Shown piece by piece: positions 29,623 through 38,331 of a stretch of DNA of 64,000 nt (its first letter is position 1; every line of letters begins with the position of its first letter). A program made the translations under genes and the position numbers. The notes below the pieces were generated by a model. That model worked only from the letters and a program-made list of their open reading frames with translations, was not told the origin of the DNA and ran no database searches. The stretch is from Bacillus sp. Marseille-Q3570 (lineage in GTDB: Bacteria > Bacillota > Bacilli > Bacillales > Fictibacillaceae), in contig NZ_CAMGYZ010000002.1 in assembly GCF_946151055.1 (NCBI RefSeq), positions 124,001 to 188,000 of the forward strand, read 5' to 3'.

Positions 29623-30483
29623 TCAACTTTCCAATGTTTTTGTTTTTTTCAGGAACTTCTTAACGAACAAAGATATTATGAACAGCGTTCCTAGAAGTAC
29701 AGAGCATGTTAAAACCAATTGCGGACCTGTCAGGGGTAGCAACTGTGCTAAATGAACTGAATAAGCTAGGAGTGAGGAAGTGAAGAACTTGGCAATGGAA
29801 GCGATGACGAAGAACTTTTTGAAGCTGACAGCTCCGATTGCAGCCCCGACACAGATAATCTCATCGGGCAGGATGGGAATAATGAAAAGGAGGACTAATA
29901 TTGCCGTTTCATTTTTTCCGACATATGCCCTGTATTTGTCCAGATGTTTTTCTTTCACCAATTTAGAAATGACCTTTTGTCCTCCATATCGTACGATGGA
30001 GAACATAGCGATGAGTCCAATGATTGTACCAAGGAAACCTAGAATTGCAGCAGAAAACAGACCGAAGACAGCACTTCCGGCTCCAATGGTAACCGCTTCC
30101 GGAATCGGGAGAACGATCGGTTGTACCAGACAGATCAAGAAGAAAATCAGTTTAGCAGACGATTCATGCGCCCTCAGTACATTTTCAATACCATGAGCAT
30201 CCGTCAACGCAGCAAATTTTGTCAAATGATAAATTAGCAGTAAAATGAATACAAAAGAACTCAAAGAAATCAACGCAACCTTTGTAATCTTCAACAACTG
30301 CCATCTTTTCAATAAAACAATCAATGCATCAAACAAGAGAAGCATCAGCAATATACTTATAAGACTCCATTTATATACGGAGAGCATAGTAGGCATGGTG
30401 CTGATTAGCAGATACGTGATCAGTACCCCCATTATCAGGTGCATAAAGATTTCAACAGATAATTTTTGTTTTAGTTCAATCAA
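29623..30483 (-). CDS. VTT/DedA-like membrane protein
   Basis: A 286 aa polytopic protein with a VTT (SNARE-associated) domain: LPIPEAVTIGAGSAVFG, FLGTIIGLIAMFSIVRYGG and LLFIIPILPDEIICVGAA. DedA-type proteins move lipid carriers across the membrane. I start it at TTG 30483 after GAGGGAGAGG; the upstream in-frame ATG pair overlaps a TATAAT that is probably its -10. About six spans. Confidence 0.82.
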   Translation of the reverse strand: MIELKQKLSVEIFMHLIMGVLITYLLISTMPTMLSVYKWSLISILLMLLLFDALIVLLKRWQLLKITKVALISLSSFVFILLLIYHLTKFAALTDAHGIENVLRAHESSAKLIFFLICLVQPIVLPIPEAVTIGAGSAVFGLFSAAILGFLGTIIGLIAMFSIVRYGGQKVISKLVKEKHLDKYRAYVGKNETAILVLLFIIPILPDEIICVGAAIGAVSFKKFFVIASIAKFFTSSLLAYSVHLAQLLPLTGPQLVLTCSVLLGTLFIISLFVKKFLKKTKTLES

Positions 30484-30681
30484 CTGATTCCTCTCCCTCG
30501 AAAAGATAAGCTGGAACATCATTATATAGGATCCAATTCGATTTAGAATTGTACTATTCTTGTATTTTTTCTTAAGACTTGGGACCCAGTTGAAAGCTTT
30601 ATTAAATAAATTTAAACACCCGTATCTTTTTACCTTCTTTAATCGTTAAAAGTGTAGAGAGGAGCTGAAGGAGTGAGGAAA

Positions 30682-31374
30682 ATGTACGCCAGGCCTGGCA
30701 TTCATGTACAAAGTGAAAATTTGCAATCGGAAGAGCTGCAAGAACTATATTCGAAACTGAACCGCTATTGTCATTTCCTTTCCCAAAACAAGTGGGATGG
30801 CGAGGATCTTGCACAGGAAACGCTGTTCAAAGCACTACACCATTATGGTAAGCAGAAAATTGAACTGAATGTAGCGTTATTGAAAAAGATAGCCCACAAT
30901 TTGTGGACGGATCAACTGCGGAAACGGAATCGTGAAGTGATTGGTTTCACACCTGAAGACACCGATGAAGAGAACATGTTCAAGGAAAGAACTATAGACC
31001 TAATAGAGCATTTGATCTCTGGGCTTACACCAAAGCAAGCGGTCATATTTACTTTAAAAGACGCATTCCGCTATCAAATCACTGAGATCGCTGAAATTTT
31101 CGGAATGACAGAAACAGCAGTCAAAGCGGCATTGAATCGAGCCAGAAAAAGACTCGCAAAGCTGGCTCCGGAAGAGGACCTGCATCCTATCCACGAACAT
31201 GGTGACGATAATGAGAGAGAAATGTTGAGGACCACACTTACCGAAGCAATTCAGTCTGACGATCCTACTGTACTGATCCGTATCATACCGGCACTCTTCC
31301 CTGCACAGACACAACCGAAGTTGAAGCTGATGAACTTCACCTCTCCTTCAAGCTCCCTCTCGATGGCAGCTTAA
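30682..31374 (+). CDS. Sigma-70 family RNA polymerase sigma factor (ECF-like)
   Basis: A 230 aa sigma factor with region 2 (KWDGEDLAQETLFKALHHY, KKIAHNLWTDQLRKRNRE) and region 4 (LTPKQAVIFTLKDAFRYQ, MTETAVKAALNRARKRL), plus a 65-residue C-terminal extension. ATG at 30682 with AAGGAG 8 nt upstream. No anti-sigma gene adjoins it; instead clpP follows after 25 nt. Confidence 0.88.
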   Translation: MYARPGIHVQSENLQSEELQELYSKLNRYCHFLSQNKWDGEDLAQETLFKALHHYGKQKIELNVALLKKIAHNLWTDQLRKRNREVIGFTPEDTDEENMFKERTIDLIEHLISGLTPKQAVIFTLKDAFRYQITEIAEIFGMTETAVKAALNRARKRLAKLAPEEDLHPIHEHGDDNEREMLRTTLTEAIQSDDPTVLIRIIPALFPAQTQPKLKLMNFTSPSSSLSMAA

Positions 31375-31399
31375 GCTTTAGACGAAGGAGGAAAAAAGT

Positions 31400-31984
31400 A
31401 TGGCAACCATTCCTTATGTCATTGAACAATCAAATCACGGAGAACGTTCCTACGATATCTATTCACGATTACTGAAAGACCGGATCATCATGGTAAGTGA
31501 TGAAATCAATGATCATATGGCGAACAGCATCGTCGCCCAATTGTTGTTTCTTGCCGCTGATGATTCAGATAAAGATATTTCGCTTTACATCAACAGTCCC
31601 GGCGGCTCCACTTCAGCGGGGTTTGCGATCTTCGATACAATGCAATATATCAAGCCCGACATCAGCACGATCTGTACCGGAATGGCAGCATCATTCGGCG
31701 CAATGCTCTTGTTAGCAGGTACGAAAGGAAAAAGATATGCCCTACCGAACAGTGAAATCATGCTCCATCAACCGCTTGGAGGTGCACGCGGTCAAGCCAC
31801 CGATATCGAAATTTCAGCTAAACGAATTTTGAAATTACGTGAACATATGAATCACATCATTGCTGAACGTACCGGTCAACCAGTTGAAAAAGTCGCTATC
31901 GATACAGACCGGGACTATTTCTTAAGTGCTGAAGAATCCAAAGAGTACGGGATCATTGATGAGATCATCCAATCGAAAAAGTAA
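31400..31984 (+). CDS. clpP: ATP-dependent Clp protease proteolytic subunit (paralogue)
   Basis: A 194 aa serine protease subunit forming the Clp barrel with ClpX/ClpC ATPases. The triad is intact: Ser98 (GMAASFGAM), His123 (MLHQPLGG), Asp172 (DTDRDYF). It is close to the housekeeping ClpP but differs at many positions and sits behind a sigma factor, so it is likely an additional, regulated ClpP. AGGAGG-type site precedes the ATG. Repeat copy C begins at its stop. Confidence 0.95.
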   Translation: MATIPYVIEQSNHGERSYDIYSRLLKDRIIMVSDEINDHMANSIVAQLLFLAADDSDKDISLYINSPGGSTSAGFAIFDTMQYIKPDISTICTGMAASFGAMLLLAGTKGKRYALPNSEIMLHQPLGGARGQATDIEISAKRILKLREHMNHIIAERTGQPVEKVAIDTDRDYFLSAEESKEYGIIDEIIQSKK

Positions 31985-32058
31985 TAAGAAAACCTGGCAA
32001 AGGCAAGCCTAATCGCAGGCTGAGCCTTAGTTGCCCTGATATTGAAGAAAATATTTCT
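31983..32058 (+). repeat. Dispersed ~75 bp element, copy C
   Basis: Starts TAATAAGAAAACCTGGC at the clpP stop, continues GCCTTAGTTGCCCTGATA and ends TTGAAGAAAATATTTCT. It matches copies A, B2 and D in order and spacing and lies in the 3' UTR of clpP. Confidence 0.72.
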
Positions 32059-32073
32059 AAAAATGCAAGCAAT

Positions 32074-32104
32074 GAAACGGCAGTCATCTGGCTGCCGTTT
32101 TCCA
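32074..32104 (+). terminator. Terminator of the sigma/clpP operon
   Basis: AAACGGCAG and CTGCCGTTT arms with a short loop. Roughly symmetrical, so it may also serve the convergent small gene. Confidence 0.82.
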
Positions 32105-32111
32105 TTGTGGG

Positions 32112-32264
32112 TCATTTCTTTTTTTGAGCTGCTTCAAATGCGAGTCCAAGCGCTATGCCGATTCCGATACCAATCGCAATATTATCGAAAATCACACCGA
32201 TTACCACACCGATGACTGTTCCAATCACTATTCCATTGCTGAATTTTGTGGTTTTTCTAGACAA
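32112..32264 (-). CDS. Small glycine-zipper membrane protein (50 aa)
   Basis: TTG start after AAAGGATGG. The 50 aa product has a basic N-terminus (SRKTTK), two glycine-rich hydrophobic segments (IVIGTVIGVVIGVIF and IAIGIGIGIALGLAF) and a lysine tail. It should insert in the membrane. Function unknown. Confidence 0.72.
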   Translation of the reverse strand: MSRKTTKFSNGIVIGTVIGVVIGVIFDNIAIGIGIGIALGLAFEAAQKKK

Positions 32265-32277
32265 AACACACCATCCT

Positions 32278-32676
32278 TTATGTCATCCGTTCTAGTAATT
32301 GTTTAAGTGTCTCAAGATCTTGTTGAACTTGATCGAGATCCTCATTGAATTGCCCTTCAGACATCATTGGTTGCTGGAAGACAGTGAATATGACTTCACA
32401 CCCTGTACTGTTCGGGATGACGCGCATCGGCATCATGATCGATTCGTCTGGAGAAGGCGTGACAAAGTGATCAACGATACCGAATTCATTCTGATCGACA
32501 AACCTGATATTCACTGGTCCATCACCCGTTTCAGCAATCCACTGGTCATTCACTTTTTTCACCGATTTGAAAAAAGACCACTGTGGTAAATTTTCAGGGT
32601 TCGAAATGAAATCATAAGCTTTGTTAACACTGCAATCGATCGATATGGATAACGTTTTGGAATTCAACAAAGACAC
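32278..32676 (-). CDS. SRPBCC (START-like) family protein
   Basis: A 132 aa helix-grip protein: SIDCSVNKAYDFISNPENLPQW at the N-terminus and a C-terminal helix (QVQQDLETLKQLLER). Such proteins bind hydrophobic ligands in a central cavity. GTG start with AGAAGGA upstream. 13 nt before the small membrane protein gene. Confidence 0.82.
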   Translation of the reverse strand: MSLLNSKTLSISIDCSVNKAYDFISNPENLPQWSFFKSVKKVNDQWIAETGDGPVNIRFVDQNEFGIVDHFVTPSPDESIMMPMRVIPNSTGCEVIFTVFQQPMMSEGQFNEDLDQVQQDLETLKQLLERMT

Positions 32677-32841
32677 ATTGTCACGTCCTTCTGTTAAATT
32701 TTTTTTTCAACCGGAAGCTACCCACCCTCTATTCTAGATGAAGCCGAATTTCACATACGCTTTAACTTCAAGAGCAACAACGTTTGTGAAAACAGCCTTA
32801 ATTAAAACAACAACACTTTTGAAATCGTCAAAAATCAATGC

Positions 32842-33669
32842 TTATAAAACTTTATCTGTTTCTTGCAGACCTGATGCTTTCAAAGCTTTTTCAAGGTCAT
32901 CAAAGCGGGAAATATATACTACTTTACCATCTTTCACTTTAATGACTGAAGCAACATTTGCCTCACCCGCACTTCGTCCTTCTTGCCCTTTCCATGTCGC
33001 AAGTTGTTCATAAACTAAAGAACCCTTTCTTCCATAGATCGATAATGTTTCAAGATTCAGACCTGTTCGCTCCAACCATTCCACCAACAGGACTTTTCCA
33101 TAACCAGAACCTCTAGGCCCTGATATTTCAATTGTTGGTGATGTCATTTCCAATAGTGCATCGACATCTTGCTCATTGCATAGATCAATCCATTTATCAG
33201 CGACATTGATTTCTTCTTCGATATATTTATCTTCCTCTTCTTCTTTTTCCCTTAAGAAAATAGCCATCTCTTCATCAAAGGAGTAGTTGAAGGTGATTGA
33301 AAATGCATCCGATTCACTTGATTCCACATTGATGACACCATCGATCCCTTTAAGGTCGCCAGTTCCTGATTGCGGAATCACTTTCTGGGTAGAAGTGAGG
33401 ACGCCATCTTCAAAGGTGCCATCATGTTCTAATACAAAGCTGCCAATTCTATTCCCGATACTACCTGTGAAGCGCTCTAGTCCATAAACTGTGGCAGATG
33501 TTTCAGTAAAATAACATTTCAATTCTTCCAAAATACCTTCGCCTTGAAGATCGCCTTCATAGCTCATTTCAAAATGACCTTTCGTCAGCTTAGGTCCGCC
33601 TTTCAAGTCACTGTATGGGATTTCACTTCCCCGTTTTATTTTTATAATCGATGTAGCTTGTCCATCCAT
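32842..33669 (-). CDS. DUF3224 plus SnoaL-like fusion protein
   Basis: A 275 aa two-domain protein. Residues about 1-140 match DUF3224 (allene-oxide-cyclase-like barrel: GHFEMSYEGDLQGEG, YGLERFTGSIG, GTGDLKGIDG). Residues about 155-270 match a SnoaL/NTF2-like fold (DKWIDLCNEQDVDALLEMTS, VVYISRFDD). ATG at 33669 with GGGGAGG 9 nt upstream. The fusion suggests the barrel and the NTF2 pocket handle the same small ligand; unproven. Confidence 0.78.
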   Translation of the reverse strand: MDGQATSIIKIKRGSEIPYSDLKGGPKLTKGHFEMSYEGDLQGEGILEELKCYFTETSATVYGLERFTGSIGNRIGSFVLEHDGTFEDGVLTSTQKVIPQSGTGDLKGIDGVINVESSESDAFSITFNYSFDEEMAIFLREKEEEEDKYIEEEINVADKWIDLCNEQDVDALLEMTSPTIEISGPRGSGYGKVLLVEWLERTGLNLETLSIYGRKGSLVYEQLATWKGQEGRSAGEANVASVIKVKDGKVVYISRFDDLEKALKASGLQETDKVL

Positions 33670-33886
33670 AGTCAAAAACCTCCCCTTTGATATTAAAAAA
33701 CTTACACGTAATCGACGATTTGATAAATAGGATAAGAGGCAGGATGTAATCTCTGCTTTTTCGCCTCCTTATAGTAATTCGGAGAGACTGAAAGCATTTC
33801 GGCATAACTATGGTAATTTTTTTGAAAAAATCGTCGCCCCTTTGAATTATTCGATTTCTGAAAGGATTTTCCTTTCCTTTTGAAAT

Positions 33887-33920
33887 AAAAAGAACGTCAT
33901 CTCTTGTCGGATGACGCCCT
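33887..33920 (-). terminator. Terminator of the alcohol dehydrogenase gene
   Basis: On the minus strand GCGTCATC pairs with GATGACG and is followed by TTCTTTTT. Confidence 0.82.
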
Positions 33921-33926
33921 TTCGTA

Positions 33927-35090
33927 TCAATTGTCCGAATAGGCTTTTTGGAAAAGCTGCAAGTAATTTTCTTTGCTGATTTCCCTTGCATTGCTCGGTG
34001 TAGATCCATTGTTATACGCTGATTCAGCTAAGTAATCGAAGTCTTCTTCGTTCACTTCAGATAGTGATGCGAAGGAAGGAATGGAAATATCCTCAGCCAG
34101 CTGTTTCATCTCCTTCACCAATAGATCTGCCGCTGCTTGATCTGGATCAGATTCTTCGGCAATACCGATTATTCTTGCAATCGTTGCATGTTTCTCGATT
34201 TCCGCTTCTGCATTATACTCAACAATATAAGGGAGGAACATCGAATTTGCCACCCCATGGGGTGTATCGTATAATCCGCCGATTGCTTCAGCCATACAAT
34301 GGACGGAGGCCACATCCGCATGTGAAAACGCCATCCCAGCAATTGTAGATCCAATCATCATGTTATATCTTGCTTCCTGGTCCTCTCCATTTTCCACAGC
34401 CCGTCGTAAATAAGGATAGATATGCTTCATTGCTTGTTGGGCAAGTCCATCAGCAATCGGATTCGAAAGCTTACATGTATATGCCTCGATAGCATGTACG
34501 AGAGCATCCATTCCAGTCGAAGCTGTCAAATGCGGCGGTAGTTTATATGTAAGTTCAGGATCGACAATCGCCAATACTGGTGCGATTTGCACTGACTTGA
34601 TGGTGAATTTTATTTTACGATTCGTATCAGTTATGACAGAAGAACGCGTCACTTCCGCTCCTGTTCCAGCAGTAGTCGGGATGACGATAAGCGGTGTTAC
34701 CCCATCTGGAACGTTATCGCGTCCTGCATACTCCTGCGGGCTCCCTCCATGGGTTTTAAGAATCGCAATCGCTTTGGCTGAATCGATGACTGAACCGCCG
34801 CCTATAGCTAAAATTGCATCAGCCCGGAAATCCATTGCAGCTTTACCGCCAACGATACAATCCGCATCCTTCGGGTTCGGTTTCACCTGGGTGAAGACCT
34901 TGGTTTCATAACCTTCTACACTTAAAATCTGTTCAAGCTTCTCAACAAAACCGACTTGTTCGATACCAGGATCGGTGACGATGAAAAGCCTTTTCCCTTT
35001 CAGTGTACCTTTCAAGTATGCCCCTGTATCAGAAAAGACGCCATTACCAGCCTGGATTTTCGTCGGAAGATTGAATTCCACAGTTTTCAT
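33927..35090 (-). CDS. Iron-containing (group III) alcohol dehydrogenase
   Basis: A 387 aa NAD(P)-dependent dehydrogenase: GGGSVIDSAKAIA cofactor loop, IPTTAGTGAEVT and the metal-binding segment AFSHADVASVHCMAEAIGG with DTPHG. It would interconvert an alcohol and aldehyde in the cytoplasm; butanol, propanediol or lactaldehyde types are possible. Single gene. Confidence 0.92.
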   Translation of the reverse strand: MKTVEFNLPTKIQAGNGVFSDTGAYLKGTLKGKRLFIVTDPGIEQVGFVEKLEQILSVEGYETKVFTQVKPNPKDADCIVGGKAAMDFRADAILAIGGGSVIDSAKAIAILKTHGGSPQEYAGRDNVPDGVTPLIVIPTTAGTGAEVTRSSVITDTNRKIKFTIKSVQIAPVLAIVDPELTYKLPPHLTASTGMDALVHAIEAYTCKLSNPIADGLAQQAMKHIYPYLRRAVENGEDQEARYNMMIGSTIAGMAFSHADVASVHCMAEAIGGLYDTPHGVANSMFLPYIVEYNAEAEIEKHATIARIIGIAEESDPDQAAADLLVKEMKQLAEDISIPSFASLSEVNEEDFDYLAESAYNNGSTPSNAREISKENYLQLFQKAYSDN

Positions 35091-35164
35091 CCAGCATTCC
35101 CCCTATCTTATTTATATCCTTTTATGATAATTGAAAATTCGATCAAATAATAATAAAGTGCTTG

Positions 35165-35197
35165 CAAAAAAATACCGGCAATCTTAGTGACTGCCGG
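35165..35197 (-). terminator. Terminator of the 62 aa gene
   Basis: On the minus strand GCCGGCAGTC/GATTGCCGG arms followed by TATTTTTTT. Confidence 0.82.
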
Positions 35198-35201
35198 CGG
35201 A

Positions 35202-35390
35202 TTATTTACAACTGCTTTTTACTTTTTCAAACTCTTCTTCAAAATAAAAAGTGCTTGGATGTTCCTCAACAATATAGGAGAATCTCTTCATGTTTTTCAC
35301 ATATTGCCATTTTCTTATGGTCACGGTTTCGCCAGTCTTTTGGACTTTGACAACTTCACCAGTTTTGAACAGATTGTTTGAATGTTTCAA
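35202..35390 (-). CDS. Small hypothetical protein (62 aa)
   Basis: TTG start at 35390 after AAGGGAAGTG; a TATAAT at about 35412-35417 would be its -10. The product has a beta-rich middle (GEVVKVQKTGETVTIRKW) like a small SH3/KOW-type fold and an acidic C-terminus (YFEEEFEKVKSSCK). It has its own promoter and terminator, so it is likely expressed. Not recognised. Confidence 0.68.
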   Translation of the reverse strand: MKHSNNLFKTGEVVKVQKTGETVTIRKWQYVKNMKRFSYIVEEHPSTFYFEEEFEKVKSSCK

Positions 35391-35514
35391 ACGGTCACTT
35401 CCCTTCATTTCTATTATAACATAGCGGTAAGGCATTGAGCGCTCCCTTCGTCCTGTTCGATAAGTTAACAGGAAGTTCAACATTTTTTCTCTGACCGGCA
35501 TTTGATCTATGCTA

Positions 35515-35578
35515 TAATGAATTTACCATTTAATTTTTCCTGAACATACGGGCTGGCACAATTGTGTCAGCCCCTTTT
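35515..35578 (+). ncRNA. Possible very short transcript with terminator
   Basis: A TATAAT at 35515 (weak -35) is followed 35 bp later by a perfect hairpin (GGGCTG-ACAC type arms at about 35550-35573) and TTTTATT. There is no frame between. It may be a terminated leader relic or a tiny RNA; little support. Confidence 0.3.
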
Positions 35579-35579
35579 A

Positions 35580-36004
35580 TTTGTGTTTCACATATATGAA
35601 CGATAACAACTTTTGAAAAAGGAGAAGGTTTAAACGAAAGTCGCGACACTTCCGGGGGAATAGCGAACCGGGCGGACCATGTTTTTACCTGACGGACATG
35701 AGAGCCGTTTATGTGGACAATATCAGTGTTTCTGAATTTCAACGGAACCACAGCCGTAATTTGGGAACAAAAAAGCTGATTCACCATGATAATTGCGAAA
35801 TAAGACCCCTGGTGTCCGTTAAGTTTATAAAATCACATTGTTTTGGACGAATAAGGTCTTCTGTTTCCGTTAACGGATGGCCCGGATGAAGAGGCTTGCG
35901 ATACCCCCAGTGAATTTCGTAAATTCCATATACTTCAAAACAAATCCTTAAAAGTACAAAAAAACAGACCCTGTTAAGGATCTGTTTTGAGTTCAACTTT
36001 TTAT
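35580..36004. other. Intergenic region with degenerate repeats
   Basis: No credible gene. At 35800 and 35851 the motif ATAAGAC/ATAAGGTC plus TCCGTTAA occurs twice, 51 bp apart. Looser matches (CCGTTTATG, GGACATG, CAACGGAAC) extend back to about 35640. It looks like a decayed tandem array. The end of the region is the cold shock gene terminator. Confidence 0.45.
35957..35988 (-). terminator. Terminator of the cold shock gene
   Basis: On the minus strand AAACAGATCC pairs with GGGTCTGTTT and is followed by TTTTT. Confidence 0.85.
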
Positions 36005-36205
36005 TTAGACTTTTTGTACGTTTGAAGCTTGAGGTCCACGTTGGCCTTCTTCAACTTCAAAAGTAACTTCTTGACCTTCGTCTAAAGATTTGAATCCGTC
36101 TGCTTGGATAGCTGAAAAGTGAACGAATACGTCGTCTGCACCTTCACGCTCGATGAATCCAAAACCTTTTTCTGCGTTAAACCATTTTACTTTACCATGT
36201 TCCAT
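36005..36205 (-). CDS. Cold shock protein (CspA family)
   Basis: RNA chaperone of 66 aa with the RNP1 motif KGFGFIE and RNP2 motif VFVHFSAI. It melts mRNA structure at low temperature and in growth. TAGGAGG precedes the ATG. The upstream 190 bp contain no gene and probably include a structured 5' UTR, as is usual for csp genes. Confidence 0.97.
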   Translation of the reverse strand: MEHGKVKWFNAEKGFGFIEREGADDVFVHFSAIQADGFKSLDEGQEVTFEVEEGQRGPQASNVQKV

Positions 36206-36395
36206 GTTTGTTGCCTCCTAGTGCTCATTGCACAATGTTTTTCATATTCTTGCTCAGAACCAGACGTAAAGTGTAACACTTTTAACTATCCAATGATCGA
36301 ACAAAAATAACTGTTTTTAATAATAGCAGTTTGTACATAAATACGCAAGTCATTTACTAAAGTACCCATGATTTGTAATGTTTGTAATCTTTGTG

Positions 36396-36851
36396 TTACG
36401 AAACTTCGTACTTCATCAATGGAAGCTTTCTGTCAGCAAAAACGGTTGAAGGCGTTTCTCCGATTTTGACGGCACCCATTTTTTCATAAAATCCAATTGC
36501 ATGAGGGTCGCTGTCAATCGTGAAGCTCCTGATGTCCAATTCATTCGCTCGGTGGACGACATGAGCCCAAAGCTGCTTCCCATACCCTTCTCCTATGAAT
36601 CCAGGATTGAGATACATGAAATCCAGGGCAGCCTGTCCATTTTTGATGACAAAAGCAAAGAATCCCAGAACCTTGCTGTCGTCCTCAAGCACGTATACCT
36701 CGTTCTTTTCGATATATTTTTCACTTAACGTCAGTGCATCGCGACAGGCTAGAATGAACTCTTCCGAATAGTCCCACTGGGCTTTTGAAAGTAAGGCAAG
36801 ATCGCTTAAAAGCTGTGCTTCTTCAGGTATTGCCTTTCTGATCGAGGCCAT
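36396..36851 (-). CDS. GNAT N-acetyltransferase
   Basis: A 151 aa GNAT protein: IRKAIPEEAQLLSDLALLSK, acetyl-CoA region YLNPGFIGEGYGKQLW and DPHAIGFYEKMGAVKIGE. ATG at 36851 with AAAGGAG 8 nt upstream, preferred over the ATG six codons earlier. Substrate unknown. Confidence 0.88.
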   Translation of the reverse strand: MASIRKAIPEEAQLLSDLALLSKAQWDYSEEFILACRDALTLSEKYIEKNEVYVLEDDSKVLGFFAFVIKNGQAALDFMYLNPGFIGEGYGKQLWAHVVHRANELDIRSFTIDSDPHAIGFYEKMGAVKIGETPSTVFADRKLPLMKYEVS

Positions 36852-36930
36852 AAGGATGGCTCCTTTCATGGTTTTTCTAGATACTTTCCGGATCGTGTTC
36901 GGGATTCCTTTTTTTATCCTACTGATTGTT

Positions 36931-37806
36931 TTAACCCCTGTAGCTTGAAGATGGGATTCCTTTTACATCCTCCATAGTGACTTTGAATAATCCTCCTGCC
37001 ATTGGGAAATCTGACAATTGTTCTTCATTCATGCCCTTTCTGGCTGTCGTGATATAAAGGTCATTCAGATCTTTTCCTCCAAAGGCACATGAGGTGATAT
37101 TGAGTGCAGGAACGGCAATCTCTCGTATCTGATCACCAGTCGACGGATTCCATCTTGACACTTTCGATCCTCCCCAGTGGGCTATCCAAAGCATGCCGTC
37201 TGCGTCGATCGTCATGCCATCAGGTTTCCCTTGCTCATCCGGGACTACGATGATATCCATTGGATTCTTGATTGCACCCGTTTTCATCTCATAATCATAG
37301 CGTACAACTTTCTGTGTCGGAGTATCAATGTAGTAAAAGTAGTCGTGATCAAATGACCAGATAAGTCCATTGGAATTAGTGACATCGTCGATTTTCTCAT
37401 TGACGCTTAAGTCAGTATCCAAACAATATAGAGCAGCATTCTTGTCTCTGCTTTCATCAATTGTCCCAGCCCAGAACCTGCCCGCGGGATCACATTTCCC
37501 ATCATTGAAACGGTTAGTTGGTATTTGTTCTTCTGGATCGTGGATCAGATGATTTTTTTCCGTGTCAAGATCGATAAAATGAAATCCGTTATCAAGTGCG
37601 GCGACGAGACCACCGCCTTCACGGGGTACCACTGCTCCGGGCATATGATCCAGTTGGATTGTCCGGTTATATTTGGACTCGGGGTCATAAATGAAAATTT
37701 GCTTTTCTAAAATATCGACCCAGTATAATACTTGTTTTTCATGATCCCATGACGGTCCTTCACCCAAAGTTGCCTTTGCATCGATGACAAGTTCAATTTG
37801 AGTCAT
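36931..37806 (-). CDS. SMP-30/gluconolactonase family protein
   Basis: A 291 aa six-bladed beta-propeller lactonase. Signature features are LGEGPSWD, RFNDGKCDPAGRFWAGT and DGMTIDADGMLWIAHWGG, with calcium-binding acidic residues. It would open sugar lactones to acids. It lies 4 nt after a frameshifted lipoprotein gene. No sugar pathway genes adjoin it, so the substrate is open. Confidence 0.9.
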   Translation of the reverse strand: MTQIELVIDAKATLGEGPSWDHEKQVLYWVDILEKQIFIYDPESKYNRTIQLDHMPGAVVPREGGGLVAALDNGFHFIDLDTEKNHLIHDPEEQIPTNRFNDGKCDPAGRFWAGTIDESRDKNAALYCLDTDLSVNEKIDDVTNSNGLIWSFDHDYFYYIDTPTQKVVRYDYEMKTGAIKNPMDIIVVPDEQGKPDGMTIDADGMLWIAHWGGSKVSRWNPSTGDQIREIAVPALNITSCAFGGKDLNDLYITTARKGMNEEQLSDFPMAGGLFKVTMEDVKGIPSSSYRG

Positions 37807-37810
37807 TCAT

Positions 37811-38225
37811 TCAGCCTCCCTCATTTCGTTGAATCTTGATTGTTGCGTCTATAGGTGTATACCCGTCCTCTTCATCGTTTAACAGATCACCATTTTGACG
37901 GGAAATTTCCGCATAATAAACTGTTTGATCTTCATCGACAAGCACGAGTAAATTAATATCGTCCCTATGACTCATATTCCTTGCATTATCAAGGGAAAAG
38001 CCCACTTGCTCCTCAATCATGTTGTGAGAACTATACGGATAGAATATGTATGCTTTTTCCCAATTGAAGTTGGTTAGTGTTTGAAGATTGATTTCTGTCG
38101 CTGCAGTCGGCCAATTTAGCTTCAATTGCTTCTTCCAACTCTTTGCTATATATCAAACTAGATGAACTGCAGGCAACGAGAAAGAGCAGTAGTATACGCG
38201 AGATCGTCTGTTTGAAAATCTTCAT
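37811..38225 (-). pseudogene. Lipoprotein gene interrupted by a frameshift
   Basis: From 38225 the frame encodes a lipoprotein signal (KIFKQTISRILLLFLVAC) and continues to KELEEAIEA, then runs into an unrelated tail that stops at 38031. A different frame, open from about 38125 to 37811, continues sensibly with INLQTLTNFNWEKAYIF and ends TIKIQRNEGG. The two halves fit one protein with a single-base shift within about 38084-38115. Either a true inactivation or a sequencing error. AGGAGG is only 1 nt before the ATG, also unusual. Confidence 0.65.
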
Positions 38226-38331
38226 CCTCCTCATGAAAAAGAGGCTGATCCGACTGTCTGTACCCCGTCCTCTTCCCAACATGTTGAGGTGGACTTTTCT
38301 GATACGTTCTTTTTGGTCCAGCCCCGATTTC

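Noticed and set aside
32738-33013. Plus-strand frame of 91 codons
   Set aside because: Overlaps the 3' end of the well-supported DUF3224/SnoaL gene on the other strand and has low-complexity Lys/Thr/Ser composition.
35698-35889. Plus-strand frame of 63 codons in the gap before the cold shock gene
   Set aside because: No ribosome binding site and it coincides with a decayed tandem array, so it is an accidental open frame.
38031-38331. Separate small gene made of the upstream part of the lipoprotein frame
   Set aside because: Its upstream codons overlap the end of the coiled-coil gene without a start signal, and its tail after the shift has no protein-like character; better explained by the frameshift.
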